Source: Phaeosaccion multiseriatum (lineage: Eukaryota > Ochrophyta, other classes). Taken from it: a DNA stretch of 64,000 nucleotides. A program made the position numbers and the translations under genes. A model generated the notes under the pieces. That model worked only from the letters and a program-made list of their open reading frames with translations, had not been told where the DNA came from and ran no database searches. Numbering within the stretch: position 1 is the first letter of the stretch; each line of letters opens with the position of its first letter. The DNA is taken from assembly GCA_965112735.1 (NCBI GenBank), contig OZ218951.1, positions 372,001 through 436,000 on the forward strand, given 5' to 3'. Shown one piece after another: positions 12,771-21,252 of this stretch.

Positions 12771-14425
12771 GAAGCGACTTCAGAACGACCAGGTTCCTCT
12801 TTAGACCTTAGTTGTAGGCCCGCGAGATCTTCCTGGAATTTTTTCCATAGCTCAACAAGACGAAGGCGCTTACGCTCGATATCCTTCTCGCGCTCTTTAC
12901 CTTCGTCTATCTTCTGAAGGTATTCTTCTCTCTCCCTCTTGATTGTAGCTAGCTCTGTCTCTACTTCGGTCAAACTGAGAAGGGCTTTCGCAAGACTCTT
13001 TCTTACATCTTCTCCATAGAATCTAGGCATTGTCTCGCATAAAGCGGCAACGGAGTTAGAGCGCTCGTTCGCGGCGTCATTGTTGAGTCTGGTCCTTTTC
13101 TCGCCCGGACATTGCTCCTTCAGCTGCGAATGGCTGGCTGATCTCTTAGAGCCTACCCGTGGCGGTGCAGCAGCACCAGCAGCACCAGCAGCACCAGCAG
13201 CACCAGCAGCACCAGCAGCACCAGCAGCACCAGCAGCACCAGCAGCACCAGCAGCACCAGCAGCACCAGCAGCACCAGCAGCACCAGCAGCACCAGCAGC
13301 ACCAGCAGCACCAGCAGCACCAGCAGCACCAGCAGCACCAGCAGCACCAGCAGCACCAGCAGCACCAGCAGCACCAGCAGCACCAGCAGCACCAGCAGCA
13401 CCAGCAGCACCAGCAGAACCAGGAGCACGAGCACCAGGAGCACCAGCAGCACCAGCAGCACCAGCAGCACCAGCACCAGGAGCACCAGGAGCACCTGAAC
13501 CGGTTCCAAAGTCCCCCCCTGCACCGGCTCCAGCCTCTCCCCCCCGCGCTGCTACTGCTGCTTCTGCTGCTGCTGCTGCCTTGATTAATTGGAAGAACCT
13601 GATTCTGTGCTCTGCAAAGTGCTCAGAGTTGCTCGCAACCATTGGTAGAGTGCACTCGAACATCACCGCCATGATGCGGGTCAAGAAGGGCACAGCGTGC
13701 TCCTTCAGCCGCTCCACCATCACAGCAAGCAAAGTCAACACCTCGGGGTCTCTCGTCTCGGCGGTGCACCGCTGGTAGTCTCCCAATACCGGGTCCAGCA
13801 TAGGAGGCACAAAGTTCTGTGCTACATACTCTGGTGAGGGGGCATCCGGTGCTCCCGACACCTTAAAAAAGGCACTCATGAGGTTGAGGGCCTGCTTCTT
13901 TGCGTCCCGCATGGCTTGAACGTCGGGGCGCTTGATGGCAATGTCCCCCTGCGCCGCCACGACGTGGTTGATGTGTTCGCTGTAAGTATTGTAAATCCGC
14001 AGCATGTTTCGATAGACCTTTCGCAACTGGTCTTTGAACAGGCTCCCTCCAATCAACCTGCAAATGCGGACATTGGTCCGCAAGATCTTGGCCACCTCCT
14101 TCACCGTGTCTGGCAACAGGATAGTATCCTCATGGTCCTCTGCGCGAGCGATAATCGCATTCCAAGCGTCGTTGGGCAGCAGCGTCACAGGCATGAGCAT
14201 CTGCGCTCGTACCCAGTCCAGTGACACCGTGTGGCCCTTTTCATGTAGCGTATACACGGCCGCCTTGCAGATCCTGTCCGTGTCGAACTTCTCCTCGTTC
14301 AGCATATACGCGATTGCCATAGAGATATTGTCCACAGCGCACTTCGCCTCGAGAGAGGGTAGGTCTGTGTCCGGGGGTGACGTAGCGTTTGCTACAGCTC
14401 GCACGACTGCTCCTGTTTGCACCAT
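12764..14425 (-). CDS. Exportin-1-like fragment fused to Gly-Ala-Ala repeat and coiled coil
   Basis: Encodes 553 residues. Residues ~1-75 are unassigned. Residues ~78-290 closely match the exportin-1 segment of the fragment at 10324 (shared LLPNDAWNAII, ILRTNVRIC, VGDYQR-like, DPEVLTLLA, EHRIRFFQLI). At the point where exportin would continue, the protein switches to a (GAA)n repeat of about 100 residues, then a basic patch (GSKRSASHS, GEKRTRL) and a heavily charged predicted coiled coil (~residues 470-535). Most of the exportin superhelix is missing, so it cannot be a working exportin. It might bind exportin partners or be a decoy (inference). The frame is open throughout and the start context, AGACAATG, is like that of the viral-region paralogues at 50-53 kb, so it may be expressed. 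Confidence 0.75.
   Translation of the reverse strand: MVQTGAVVRAVANATSPPDTDLPSLEAKCAVDNISMAIAYMLNEEKFDTDRICKAAVYTLHEKGHTVSLDWVRAQMLMPVTLLPNDAWNAIIARAEDHEDTILLPDTVKEVAKILRTNVRICRLIGGSLFKDQLRKVYRNMLRIYNTYSEHINHVVAAQGDIAIKRPDVQAMRDAKKQALNLMSAFFKVSGAPDAPSPEYVAQNFVPPMLDPVLGDYQRCTAETRDPEVLTLLAVMVERLKEHAVPFLTRIMAVMFECTLPMVASNSEHFAEHRIRFFQLIKAAAAAEAAVAARGGEAGAGAGGDFGTGSGAPGAPGAGAAGAAGAAGAPGARAPGSAGAAGAAGAAGAAGAAGAAGAAGAAGAAGAAGAAGAAGAAGAAGAAGAAGAAGAAGAAGAAGAAGAAGAAGAAGAAGAAGAAAPPRVGSKRSASHSQLKEQCPGEKRTRLNNDAANERSNSVAALCETMPRFYGEDVRKSLAKALLSLTEVETELATIKREREEYLQKIDEGKEREKDIERKRLRLVELWKKFQEDLAGLQLRSKEEPGRSEVASE
13168..13495. repeat. 9-bp GCACCAGCA minisatellite within the exportin fusion gene
   Basis: About 35 copies of a 9-bp unit, nearly perfect until ~13415, then with AGGAGC variants. 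Its length is a multiple of three, so the (GAA)n protein frame on the minus strand is kept. Confidence 0.95.
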
Positions 14426-14741
14426 TGTCTATTTTCTTCTTCAGGCAAGTTTGTATTGTGTGTAAGTGAGCAGCATTATGTGTAAGTGAGCAGCCAGGGT
14501 TAAAGTGCCTTCACTTGAAAAATTTGTTGAAATTGTTGACATAGGGTGAAATTGTTGACATAGGGTTAGGGTTAGGGTTGACACACACTGGGTCCGACAA
14601 TCCTGTTGCGGTCTCAGGCTAACTCGATTACGTGGCCGGTACCATGCTCCTGCCGCGCAGAAAGTGGCAGAGCTTAAGCGTAAGCCCAGTAACATACTCA
14701 ATACAGTCATATATTGCCCACCCGAACGTTCGCGAACGACG
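14426..14741. other. Divergent intergenic region with interstitial TTAGGG motif
   Basis: Lies between the exportin fusion (-) and the DUF5832-like gene (+). Two copies of GAAATTGTTGACATAGGG (about 14530-14566) run into TAGGGTTAGGGTTAGGGTT (14561-14579), three units of the TTAGGG-type telomeric repeat. It probably also holds the promoters of both flanking genes. I see no gene in it. Confidence 0.6.
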
Positions 14742-15587
14742 ATGACAAATTCTTCTTCGAAGCTATGTTCAGTGAAGGAGCGTGATTATCTCACGGAAGA
14801 TGACCCGGTTCGCGGTCAGAACTATTGCTGCACATCATTCATCACACCCATGGACGTCATTCAGCAAAAGGCTCTCTTCACGCAGAGCAAGTTCCTGAGT
14901 AGTGTGTCGCGTGAGATCGCCAATGTCTGCGATATGCTAAAGCAACTGTATCCGGAGGACAGACAAAAGATCGAGGGAATTCAGGAGGTCCACAAGTACA
15001 TCTTCGACAACCCGAAGGAGCTACAAGAGCAGTACTTGTTCTTCCTGAGCTCGAACAAGAACGAGCTAGATAATGAGTTTGACGAAAAGCACGATTTCCA
15101 AACGAGTGTGATTGGCGTCAAAGTGAGAGGCTCGTACGAAACAAGGCTAGAAGCGGAACATCGCGCAAAAACGCTGCAGGAGAAGGATCCTACACACAAC
15201 ATCTTTGTCAGTCAGGTTGGGTGCTGGCTTCCAATGGACGTTGCCGCTGACGACATTGCTAACCAACAGTATGCGGAGGACGAACTCAATACACTAATGA
15301 AGACATATAACGAGCAAGATAGCGCAAAGCAGGAACACTATGAAGAGAGGAGGAAGGCCCTTGTGGAAGAAGCGAATCGCGCCAATGCTGCTGCTGCTGC
15401 TGCTGCCAAAAAGGATGGTGAGAATGATGATAACGACGAGGGTGTCACGGATGGGATGGAGGAAGCAAAGGATAATGATAACGAGGGTGTCAAGGATGGG
15501 ATGGAGGGAGCAAAGGATAATGATAACGAGGGTGTCGAGGATGGAATGGAGAAGGCAAAGGCTAGTAGTAGCGCAGAGGATGTATAG
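14742..15587 (+). CDS. Conserved giant-virus protein, DUF5832-like, with acidic repeat tail
   Basis: 281 residues. The core (residues ~15-190) shows a pattern I recognise from a protein family widespread in Nucleocytoviricota (annotated, from memory, as DUF5832): an EDDPVRGQNYCCTSF start, VKVRGSYETRLEAEHRAK, and DPTHNIFVSQVGCWLPMD. Its biochemical role is not known. The C-terminus has eight Ala and then three tandem 15-16-residue acidic repeats (DNDNEGVxDGMExAK), which look lineage-specific. The ATG at 14742 is chosen over an upstream in-frame ATG because the conserved part begins right after it. It is the first clear viral gene after the junction zone. Confidence 0.75.
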   Translation: MTNSSSKLCSVKERDYLTEDDPVRGQNYCCTSFITPMDVIQQKALFTQSKFLSSVSREIANVCDMLKQLYPEDRQKIEGIQEVHKYIFDNPKELQEQYLFFLSSNKNELDNEFDEKHDFQTSVIGVKVRGSYETRLEAEHRAKTLQEKDPTHNIFVSQVGCWLPMDVAADDIANQQYAEDELNTLMKTYNEQDSAKQEHYEERRKALVEEANRANAAAAAAAKKDGENDDNDEGVTDGMEEAKDNDNEGVKDGMEGAKDNDNEGVEDGMEKAKASSSAEDV

Positions 15588-15886
15588 CGGTGTTCGAAAT
15601 CTGCGGAGTTCCAAAACGAAGTCGCGATAGTGCTCAGTTCGCTCGCCTACGCTCGGAGTAGATCCGATGATGAGGCGACGAGAGTTACACCGAGTTCACG
15701 TGGGCGGTAGTGGTGCTCCTCCATACTATGGTCCCCTCCCGGGGCTGGTCGCAATTCGTTTTCTCAACGAAACGAGGCTCGCTTCTTGTCCTTCACCTGA
15801 GAGATAAAGGACGGGTGCAAGGAAGGCTCGGTTTGAAGTTCACTTTTGAAAAAGGAGACAGGGAGATCGGTCAGACGGAAACAATA

Positions 15887-16108
15887 ATGTCGGCGACTGA
15901 CCCTGTACCCGTATCGATTGCTCGCCCCGTAGTGGAACCGAAGCTCTTCATACTTTTTGCTGAACCACAGGATGCTCCAGAGCGTAAGGAGGAGAGAGAA
16001 AGCTCGACGTGCTACACAGTGATGTCCTCAGTCCTCATAGTCCTTGGAATGGCCGCTATCATGGTTCTGCTTGTTGTCTTGGCGCATCTCATCTATTCTG
16101 GCTTTTGA
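15887..16108 (+). CDS. Small C-terminally anchored membrane protein
   Basis: 73 residues: a polar N-terminal half with one proline-rich patch, then a single strongly hydrophobic segment (about residues 46-70) near the end, as in tail-anchored proteins. The ATG at 15887 is taken because the upstream part of the frame has no such character. No family recognised. Many giant-virus virion membrane proteins have this size and layout, so a virion envelope role is possible but unproven. The 299 bases before it hold no other gene I can support. Confidence 0.45.
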   Translation: MSATDPVPVSIARPVVEPKLFILFAEPQDAPERKEERESSTCYTVMSSVLIVLGMAAIMVLLVVLAHLIYSGF

Positions 16109-16175
16109 TGTTGCGCACTTGTCTCCAAGGAGTACAGTACAGAGTACAGAGTATGACGCGCAGGACCTCGAGCGG

Positions 16176-16730
16176 TTATGACATACCTTGCCCGTGTACA
16201 ATGTCACCAATATACGTCAGGAACACGTCAATCACATGTATGAGAGCAAGTGTGCTCAAGTTGACGCGCGGAGACATGTCGTCTGAGGCAAAGGACCTCG
16301 TGAAGATGTATTCCTCGGCATCGTACTTGATGACCTGCAAGTAGGTATTGTAGAACTTGAACTGGAATGCGTGGTCTCGACCCGTCGTCGACGCGCTCAG
16401 AGAGTTTGCTGCAAAGCCGACACCGAATATCGAGACACTATCGACGACTCCGTCATTCCACGTCACGATGTGCTCGGATGCATTGTCTTTCCCCTCGTGC
16501 AAAGTACCGACGAACGCTCGCGTTACCTTGAGAATAGTGCCGAAGGACTTCTTCATTTCGATGCGCGTGGTTGTCTCATTTCCAATCGTGGGTGTGATAC
16601 TCAGTGCTATTTTCGTGGCCTCGTTGGCTGGGGACGTCCACTTCCAATGCCCGTATGCCATGTTCGGTAAGAAGGCATCTGACGGTATTGGTGCAACCAG
16701 TAGACATAGGTAGAAGAGAAGGTGAGGCAT
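16176..16730 (-). CDS. Secreted or plastid-targeted small protein of unknown function
   Basis: 184 residues. It begins with a clear signal peptide (MPHLLFYLCLLVAPIPSDA) followed by Phe; the SDA|F junction resembles the ASAFAP-type motif of heterokont plastid import, so the product may be sent to the plastid rather than secreted. The remainder looks like a small beta-rich domain, but I do not recognise the family. The ATG at 16730 is chosen because it starts the signal peptide; the longer in-frame extension lacks one. It diverges from the gene at 16835 with a shared promoter region of about 100 bp. Confidence 0.55.
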   Translation of the reverse strand: MPHLLFYLCLLVAPIPSDAFLPNMAYGHWKWTSPANEATKIALSITPTIGNETTTRIEMKKSFGTILKVTRAFVGTLHEGKDNASEHIVTWNDGVVDSVSIFGVGFAANSLSASTTGRDHAFQFKFYNTYLQVIKYDAEEYIFTRSFASDDMSPRVNLSTLALIHVIDVFLTYIGDIVHGQGMS

Positions 16731-16777
16731 TTCACAGAGTACGTTCGTGTTTAACGCCAGCGGAGAGTAATCTTTTG

Positions 16778-16788
16778 TATATATATAA
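16778..16788. promoter_or_regulatory. TATA-like element in a divergent promoter
   Basis: An alternating TA run (TATATATATAA) lies 47 bases before the ATG of the + gene at 16835 and 48 bases before the ATG of the - gene at 16730. The near-symmetric placement makes a bidirectional promoter plausible. Confidence 0.5.
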
Positions 16789-16834
16789 CTATCGACTACC
16801 TTTAACACTATCTATCAGTATACCCAGAAACATA

Positions 16835-17317
16835 ATGCACCCCCCTGTGTTGAAGTACGCGAAGAGGCTTGGTCTTTCGAGAGGCAAGATCCTGCGCCTC
16901 AAGGCGTCTGGAGGATGTACACTCCTCGGCTTATCCTCTATCGAGGAGGTAGCGAAGTATCCGCGAGGGAAGAATCCGTTCTTCTTCCTGAAGTCGAGAG
17001 AGGAGTTGAAAGCAATGAGATCGGAGGGAGAGGCCTTGATGCAGGCCTGGTTGTTCAAGTTCCTGGACAAAGCTGTGGATGTTCAGAATAGATTGAGAAA
17101 CGATGTCCTCACGAAGAAGATTGCTCGCATTGAGGGGCTTCAGGATCATATATTGAGCGTGTACCAGCAAGTCGACCCGAGTCAGACGTGGGCGAAGCTG
17201 AGTAAGGAGAAGAAAGCGGACTATATGGAAGCGCTATTCGGAAAGGTATTCACTACGAATACGAAAGCGATGACACATGCCAGATTTGCAATGATTCAGT
17301 TCTTTGTTGCCCCCTAA
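16835..17317 (+). CDS. Hypothetical basic protein
   Basis: 160 residues, rich in Lys/Arg, predicted largely helical after residue 50, with no signal peptide or membrane segment. It opens with a short hydrophilic motif (KYAKRLGLSRGKILRLK) that could be DNA- or RNA-contacting, but I recognise no family. The start follows a TATA-like element. Its stop codon TAA overlaps the stop codon of the convergent exonuclease gene by a few bases, a tight arrangement typical of viral genomes. Confidence 0.6.
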   Translation: MHPPVLKYAKRLGLSRGKILRLKASGGCTLLGLSSIEEVAKYPRGKNPFFFLKSREELKAMRSEGEALMQAWLFKFLDKAVDVQNRLRNDVLTKKIARIEGLQDHILSVYQQVDPSQTWAKLSKEKKADYMEALFGKVFTTNTKAMTHARFAMIQFFVAP

Positions 17318-18963
17318 TCCCTGTGGGTGTGTGCGTGTGCGTGTGCGGCGTCGGCGCCCAATGCGGAGACCCCCCTTGCGGAAGGGGGTAGCGTAGCGTC
17401 GAACGCCACTCGAAATGCCGAAATGTCCATGGGAGGTAAGGCGGGCGTGCATTGCCAGTCAAAGAACTTGAGGTACGTGTGCCTTGGACACCATAGCGGA
17501 TACATATAGCTGATGGAGGAGTGCAGTACCAGAGGCTGTAAAGAGTCCGGGAGTAGCTTGCAAGACTGGTACGGCAAAATCATGAGTAGTTGCAGTTCCG
17601 GCGAAATGCTCGTCGCGGTTTCCATCCGGGGAGAAGCCGATGAACTAGACGCGACCCCGCTAGTTCCGTGAGTCCCGGCAATATGTGTGGCGAGATCGTA
17701 CAAGGTAGGTGCGTACTCGTACCGGTAGAACCAGAGCGGATCGACAGCCTGGCGAATATAGTACCTGAAGACCCACTCCAGTCCTTCCAGATAGTTGTCG
17801 CATATCTGGTGCACATTGGCATTCTCGAAGAGATGATAGTAGTATCGCTTCCGCCATCCACGCTTCCCCGGCTTGATGATCTTTGGGTACAAGGTGAAGG
17901 TCGCAAGTGGAGGAGCGCCTCTTCTGGACTTGGCCATGGGTTGCTCGTAGTACTTTGCTTCGTACGATTCGAACTTCGCGTCCTCTCCCTGAGCGAGAAG
18001 GTATAGGAGCTCCTCCACAAACTGCATGTTCATACGGTCGTTCTTGATGATGTGAAAGCCTGGAGTACACGTCTGCTGGTATGCCTTGAGCAAGTCGTCC
18101 ATGCCTCCATCTCGCACTTCCAGATAGCTCAGCTTGGGAACGAAGTCGTTTCCCAACAGACTGCATAACATCACGAAGCATTGCATCCTTTGCTTGTCGG
18201 ATATGTCTCCTCCTCGAATGTACTCTCGCAGCTTGGGCAGAATGCTCTGTTTCAGCAGACGCAAGTTGAGAACGATGAAGCTGGGAGCCGGGAGCTTTCC
18301 TAGCATTTGCGGTTGCTTCGGGGGCGCGCGTTTTCCATCCTTTTTCGAATTGCTAGCTTGGACTTGGAGAGTAGAGGACTCGCGCAAAAGGCGCAGACCA
18401 TTCTCCTGTAGAAGGCCAAGAAAGATCAAGTCATTGTCGAGTCCATAGAGAACGTCATGTTTCCCCGTTCCCCCGTGCTGGGTTAGGTAGGTGAATATCT
18501 TGAACTCCCCTTCCCCTTCCTCCAGATCGCTGGAGAGTCGAATCTTGGAGAATGGTCGAATGAAGTCGAGAAGAGCTGTGCGGAGCTTCGTCATGAAAGG
18601 GGTGCCTGGACTGATGGCGTTGGAGTCCCATGCTTTGCCCAGTGCGTCGCGATCCATCGCCGCGGAGAACCTTCGGGACCTTTGCTGAATCATTTTGCTC
18701 ACAGGCGGTACCCCATCGATGCTAATCAATGCAAAGTCCGACGGACTCGCATACTCAATGATGTACTTGAGGTACTCGATGGTGCGAAAAATAAGGTCCT
18801 TTTCGTATTGGTCGTCGCTCCCATTGTAGACGAGACCTTCTCTGCAGTGGTGGATGGCGCAATTGAAGTCCAGAAAGAGACGTTTGGTTCCCAGTGGGCG
18901 CGTTCTCTCCAGAGCTCCCGGGAAGCTCTTGGTAAGCTTGACAAACAGGTGGGGGACACCCAT
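17314..18963 (-). CDS. XRN: XRN-type 5'-3' exoribonuclease
   Basis: 549 residues. The XRN N-terminal nuclease domain is clear: it opens with MGVPHLF, has the acidic metal-binding blocks LFLDFNCAIHH, ALISIDGVPP with the basic QQRSRRF, EGEGEFKIF, and GLDNDLIFLGLL, then LLGNDFVPK typical of the middle region. Cellular XRN1 is about three times longer; the short form with N and middle domains only matches the giant-virus version. Such enzymes degrade 5'-monophosphate RNA, probably host or viral mRNA after decapping (family knowledge plus inference). ATG 18963 is chosen because MGVP is the canonical start. The last residues (AHAHAHTH) come from an in-frame GTGTGC microsatellite. Confidence 0.92.
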   Translation of the reverse strand: MGVPHLFVKLTKSFPGALERTRPLGTKRLFLDFNCAIHHCREGLVYNGSDDQYEKDLIFRTIEYLKYIIEYASPSDFALISIDGVPPVSKMIQQRSRRFSAAMDRDALGKAWDSNAISPGTPFMTKLRTALLDFIRPFSKIRLSSDLEEGEGEFKIFTYLTQHGGTGKHDVLYGLDNDLIFLGLLQENGLRLLRESSTLQVQASNSKKDGKRAPPKQPQMLGKLPAPSFIVLNLRLLKQSILPKLREYIRGGDISDKQRMQCFVMLCSLLGNDFVPKLSYLEVRDGGMDDLLKAYQQTCTPGFHIIKNDRMNMQFVEELLYLLAQGEDAKFESYEAKYYEQPMAKSRRGAPPLATFTLYPKIIKPGKRGWRKRYYYHLFENANVHQICDNYLEGLEWVFRYYIRQAVDPLWFYRYEYAPTLYDLATHIAGTHGTSGVASSSSASPRMETATSISPELQLLMILPYQSCKLLPDSLQPLVLHSSISYMYPLWCPRHTYLKFFDWQCTPALPPMDISAFRVAFDATLPPSARGVSALGADAAHAHAHTHRD

Positions 18964-19190
18964 GCTCTTACGCTCCTGATTGTTTCGAGAAAGACAAGCG
19001 ACCAATACACACCTGAAGTCGTAAATGGAGCAGGTGCCCCTCGCGTCTTGTGATTCTGAACCTGTCCATTGAGACGAGGATGCGCTTCAAACGAAGAATT
19101 AATTCATCACACGACAGATTTCGTCCAGTGAAGGACAGCAGCAAGGAAGTGCGTCGTGCGAAGTACCGTAGCAAGGAAGTGCGACAAGTT

Positions 19191-19622
19191 TTAGAGGACG
19201 CAAAGAGATTGATAGTCTGTCCACGGAAGGAACTTATCTCCGACGTGCGTGGAGGGGTCTTCACTACTTTCGCCCGTGAATCCCTTCCGCATTTCCTCGC
19301 ACCGCATCTCCTCTCGCGTCTCTTCTTTGATGGCTTTCAAGTCAATTTCATAGCCTTCCTTCTTGCAGAGGGTTCCTTCCTTTTCCCAATATGCGGGACA
19401 CTTGATGTCCTCAGGGAGCACCTTCTTCGATTCGTTGGTCTTCTTCGGAGTAAAGTATTCGCTCATTCGAATGACGCTCTGAACGAGAAGGATGAAAGAG
19501 ACGAAGGAGACCAATGCGTAGCCTACATTTCGACGATGCGATAGGAGCAGGAAGAAGCAAGCAATGAACACCATCGTGGACAGCACGACGCCCAGGAGGA
19601 TGCGTAAAGAAGGGTCCATCAT
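19191..19622 (-). CDS. Two-TM membrane protein with CPAYW motif
   Basis: 143 residues: two adjacent hydrophobic helices (about residues 7-27 and 35-54), then a soluble charged domain with a DIKCPAYWEKEGTLC motif. Short CP-x-YW cysteine motifs next to N-terminal transmembrane helices occur in several giant-virus virion membrane proteins (from memory), so a virion membrane role is a reasonable guess. No specific family is assigned. It is divergent from the gene at 19702. Confidence 0.6.
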   Translation of the reverse strand: MMDPSLRILLGVVLSTMVFIACFFLLLSHRRNVGYALVSFVSFILLVQSVIRMSEYFTPKKTNESKKVLPEDIKCPAYWEKEGTLCKKEGYEIDLKAIKEETREEMRCEEMRKGFTGESSEDPSTHVGDKFLPWTDYQSLCVL

Positions 19623-19701
19623 GCGCGCAGCTCTTTAAAGCACGTGGCTAAAAAAAAAGAGTTAAGCCATAGGGGGTCAGTGAGTCTTATAAAGAGAAAC
19701 A

Positions 19702-20235
19702 ATGGTTCTGGAAGGCGACCCCCTGGTCGCTCCTCCAATGATTGATTTGATACTTAGTGACGTAAAGGAGGAGTGTGAAGGTACAGGCGATACTGGTGTG
19801 ATCACATTTGAAGAGGTTGGGACGGCCTTAGGCTTCGTCAATCGAAGTGAGATTGCAATGGAAGAGTCTGTGTCCGAAAGGGTGACGGGCATTATATTGG
19901 GGCGTTACCATCGCACCTTTTTCGGATTGGACATTCGATTCCAAGGAACGAGAGTGCGAGCTGTCTTTTTGTTTGCGACGGCGGCGCATGAGACGTATCT
20001 CAGTAAGCGCACATGGAGTGTACTCACCGAGGGCAAGGAAGTGACTGGAACCAGTATCAAGGTATCGATCAATGGGGCTCTTTGTCGAGTGAGTCGTTCC
20101 CCCGACTCAGGTCATATCTCCGACATTGATATCATTGGATCAGAGTTCATGTATTCCATCGGGGCTTCTTTGACTTTAGACTACGAGCGTAAGACGTGCT
20201 CCTTTGAGCCAGTGTGTTACAACCTGGTGCCCTGA
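19702..20235 (+). CDS. Retropepsin-like protein with altered active site
   Basis: 177 residues. The C-terminal ~115 residues read like a retroviral-type aspartic protease fold: VRAVFLFATAAHETYLS in place of the usual DTGA strand and loop, a central IKVSINGALC strand, and DIDIIGSEFMYSIGASLTLDY in place of the ILG-x-DFL strand. The catalytic Asp of DTGA is replaced (ATAA), so I expect no protease activity; a binding role for the fold is possible. This is pattern recognition by eye, not a confirmed match. A TTATAAAG element sits about 14 bases before the ATG. Confidence 0.5.
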   Translation: MVLEGDPLVAPPMIDLILSDVKEECEGTGDTGVITFEEVGTALGFVNRSEIAMEESVSERVTGIILGRYHRTFFGLDIRFQGTRVRAVFLFATAAHETYLSKRTWSVLTEGKEVTGTSIKVSINGALCRVSRSPDSGHISDIDIIGSEFMYSIGASLTLDYERKTCSFEPVCYNLVP

Positions 20236-20283
20236 ACGTTTGCCTTTCTGTGTCGCAACAAGGGGGGAGGGGGGGGGGCGGGA

Positions 20284-20672
20284 ATGTTCCTGCTGCCGTT
20301 CCTGCTGTTGCTCCTGCTGCTGCCGTTCCTGCTGTTGTTCCTGCTGCCGTTCCTGCTGCTGCTCCTGCTGCTGCCGTTCCTGCTACCGTTCCTGCTGCTG
20401 TTCCTGCTGCTGTTCCTGCTGCTGTTCCTGCTGCTGCTCCTGCTGCCGCTCCTGCTGCCGCTCCTGCTGCCGCTCCTGCTGCCGCTCCTGCTGCTGCTCC
20501 TGCTACCGTTCCTGCTGCTGCTGCTGCTGTTCCTGCTGCTGTTCCTGCTGCTGTTCCTGCTGCTGTTCCTGCTGCTGTTGCTGCTGCTGCTGCTGCTCCT
20601 GCTGCTGTTGCTGCTGCTCCTGCTGCTGTTGCTGCTGCTCCTCCTGCCGTTGTTCTTGCTGTTGTTCCTGCT
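20284..20672. repeat. CTG-rich compound repeat (CCTGCTGTT / CCTGCTGCCG)
   Basis: About 390 bp of CTG-based 9- to 15-bp units. Open frames exist in several registers (poly-Cys, poly-Leu, poly-Ala/Val/Pro) because the unit length is a multiple of three; none is likely to be a gene. The stretch 20236-20784 holds nothing else. Confidence 0.9.
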
Positions 20673-20784
20673 GCTGTTTACTTTTATACAAATTCTGGAT
20701 GGCACTTGATGGGGCGGTTTCAGGTCCCGGTTTCAGGTCCCTCCAAAAAAAAAGAGAAACGGCTGGAAAGTGACCTGATCATTG

Positions 20785-21186
20785 TCACACGTTGAATGTG
20801 AGAAGGAGTGGTGCGAGTATGAACCTCACAATCCCGGCGTAGAGGATAGGTGCAATGAGATGTACGCGGTATGCTTCGTTCCCCCGCATTCCGAATAATA
20901 ACGTCGGCAGGTGTAGGGCAAAACGACCCACACCTGAGAGGAGAAGGCCGAACACCGCACCAACAAGGAGCGTGTAGTTGATACCGTATGAGCGGATGAT
21001 ACAATCTGTGAGCATGCCCGTCAAGCCGAACAGACAAGGTATAGCAACGGCAAAGAGTTCGAAAGGGACATTTTGTGGTCTACCGCTATCCCGAAAAGCC
21101 TTTCCCAGGTAAGTCAGGGTGACGAGCACGGACGGTAAGCTTGTCGCAATGAGGAAAGCGCGTGCTAGTCTGAATCGAGTGTCCAT
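20785..21186 (-). CDS. Multi-pass membrane protein
   Basis: 133 residues with about four hydrophobic segments (near residues 8-28, 42-62, 70-90 and 105-130) and short loops, one with an RDSGRPQN motif. No family recognised. It sits between a simple-repeat block and the intron-bearing beta-helix gene. Confidence 0.5.
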   Translation of the reverse strand: MDTRFRLARAFLIATSLPSVLVTLTYLGKAFRDSGRPQNVPFELFAVAIPCLFGLTGMLTDCIIRSYGINYTLLVGAVFGLLLSGVGRFALHLPTLLFGMRGNEAYRVHLIAPILYAGIVRFILAPLLLTFNV

Positions 21187-21252
21187 CTTTACATCTAAGA
21201 GGTCATATATTTTCCTCCGACCTACTCCTGCTCAGATTCCCCTCTTCGCGGG

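Noticed and set aside
19050-19544. Plus-strand frame over the two-TM gene
   Set aside because: It is the antisense of the minus-strand membrane protein, which has clear TM helices and a Cys motif.
20204-20795. Poly-Cys, poly-Leu and Ala/Val/Pro frames
   Set aside because: Several registers are open at once across a CTG-based repeat; none has a non-repetitive domain.
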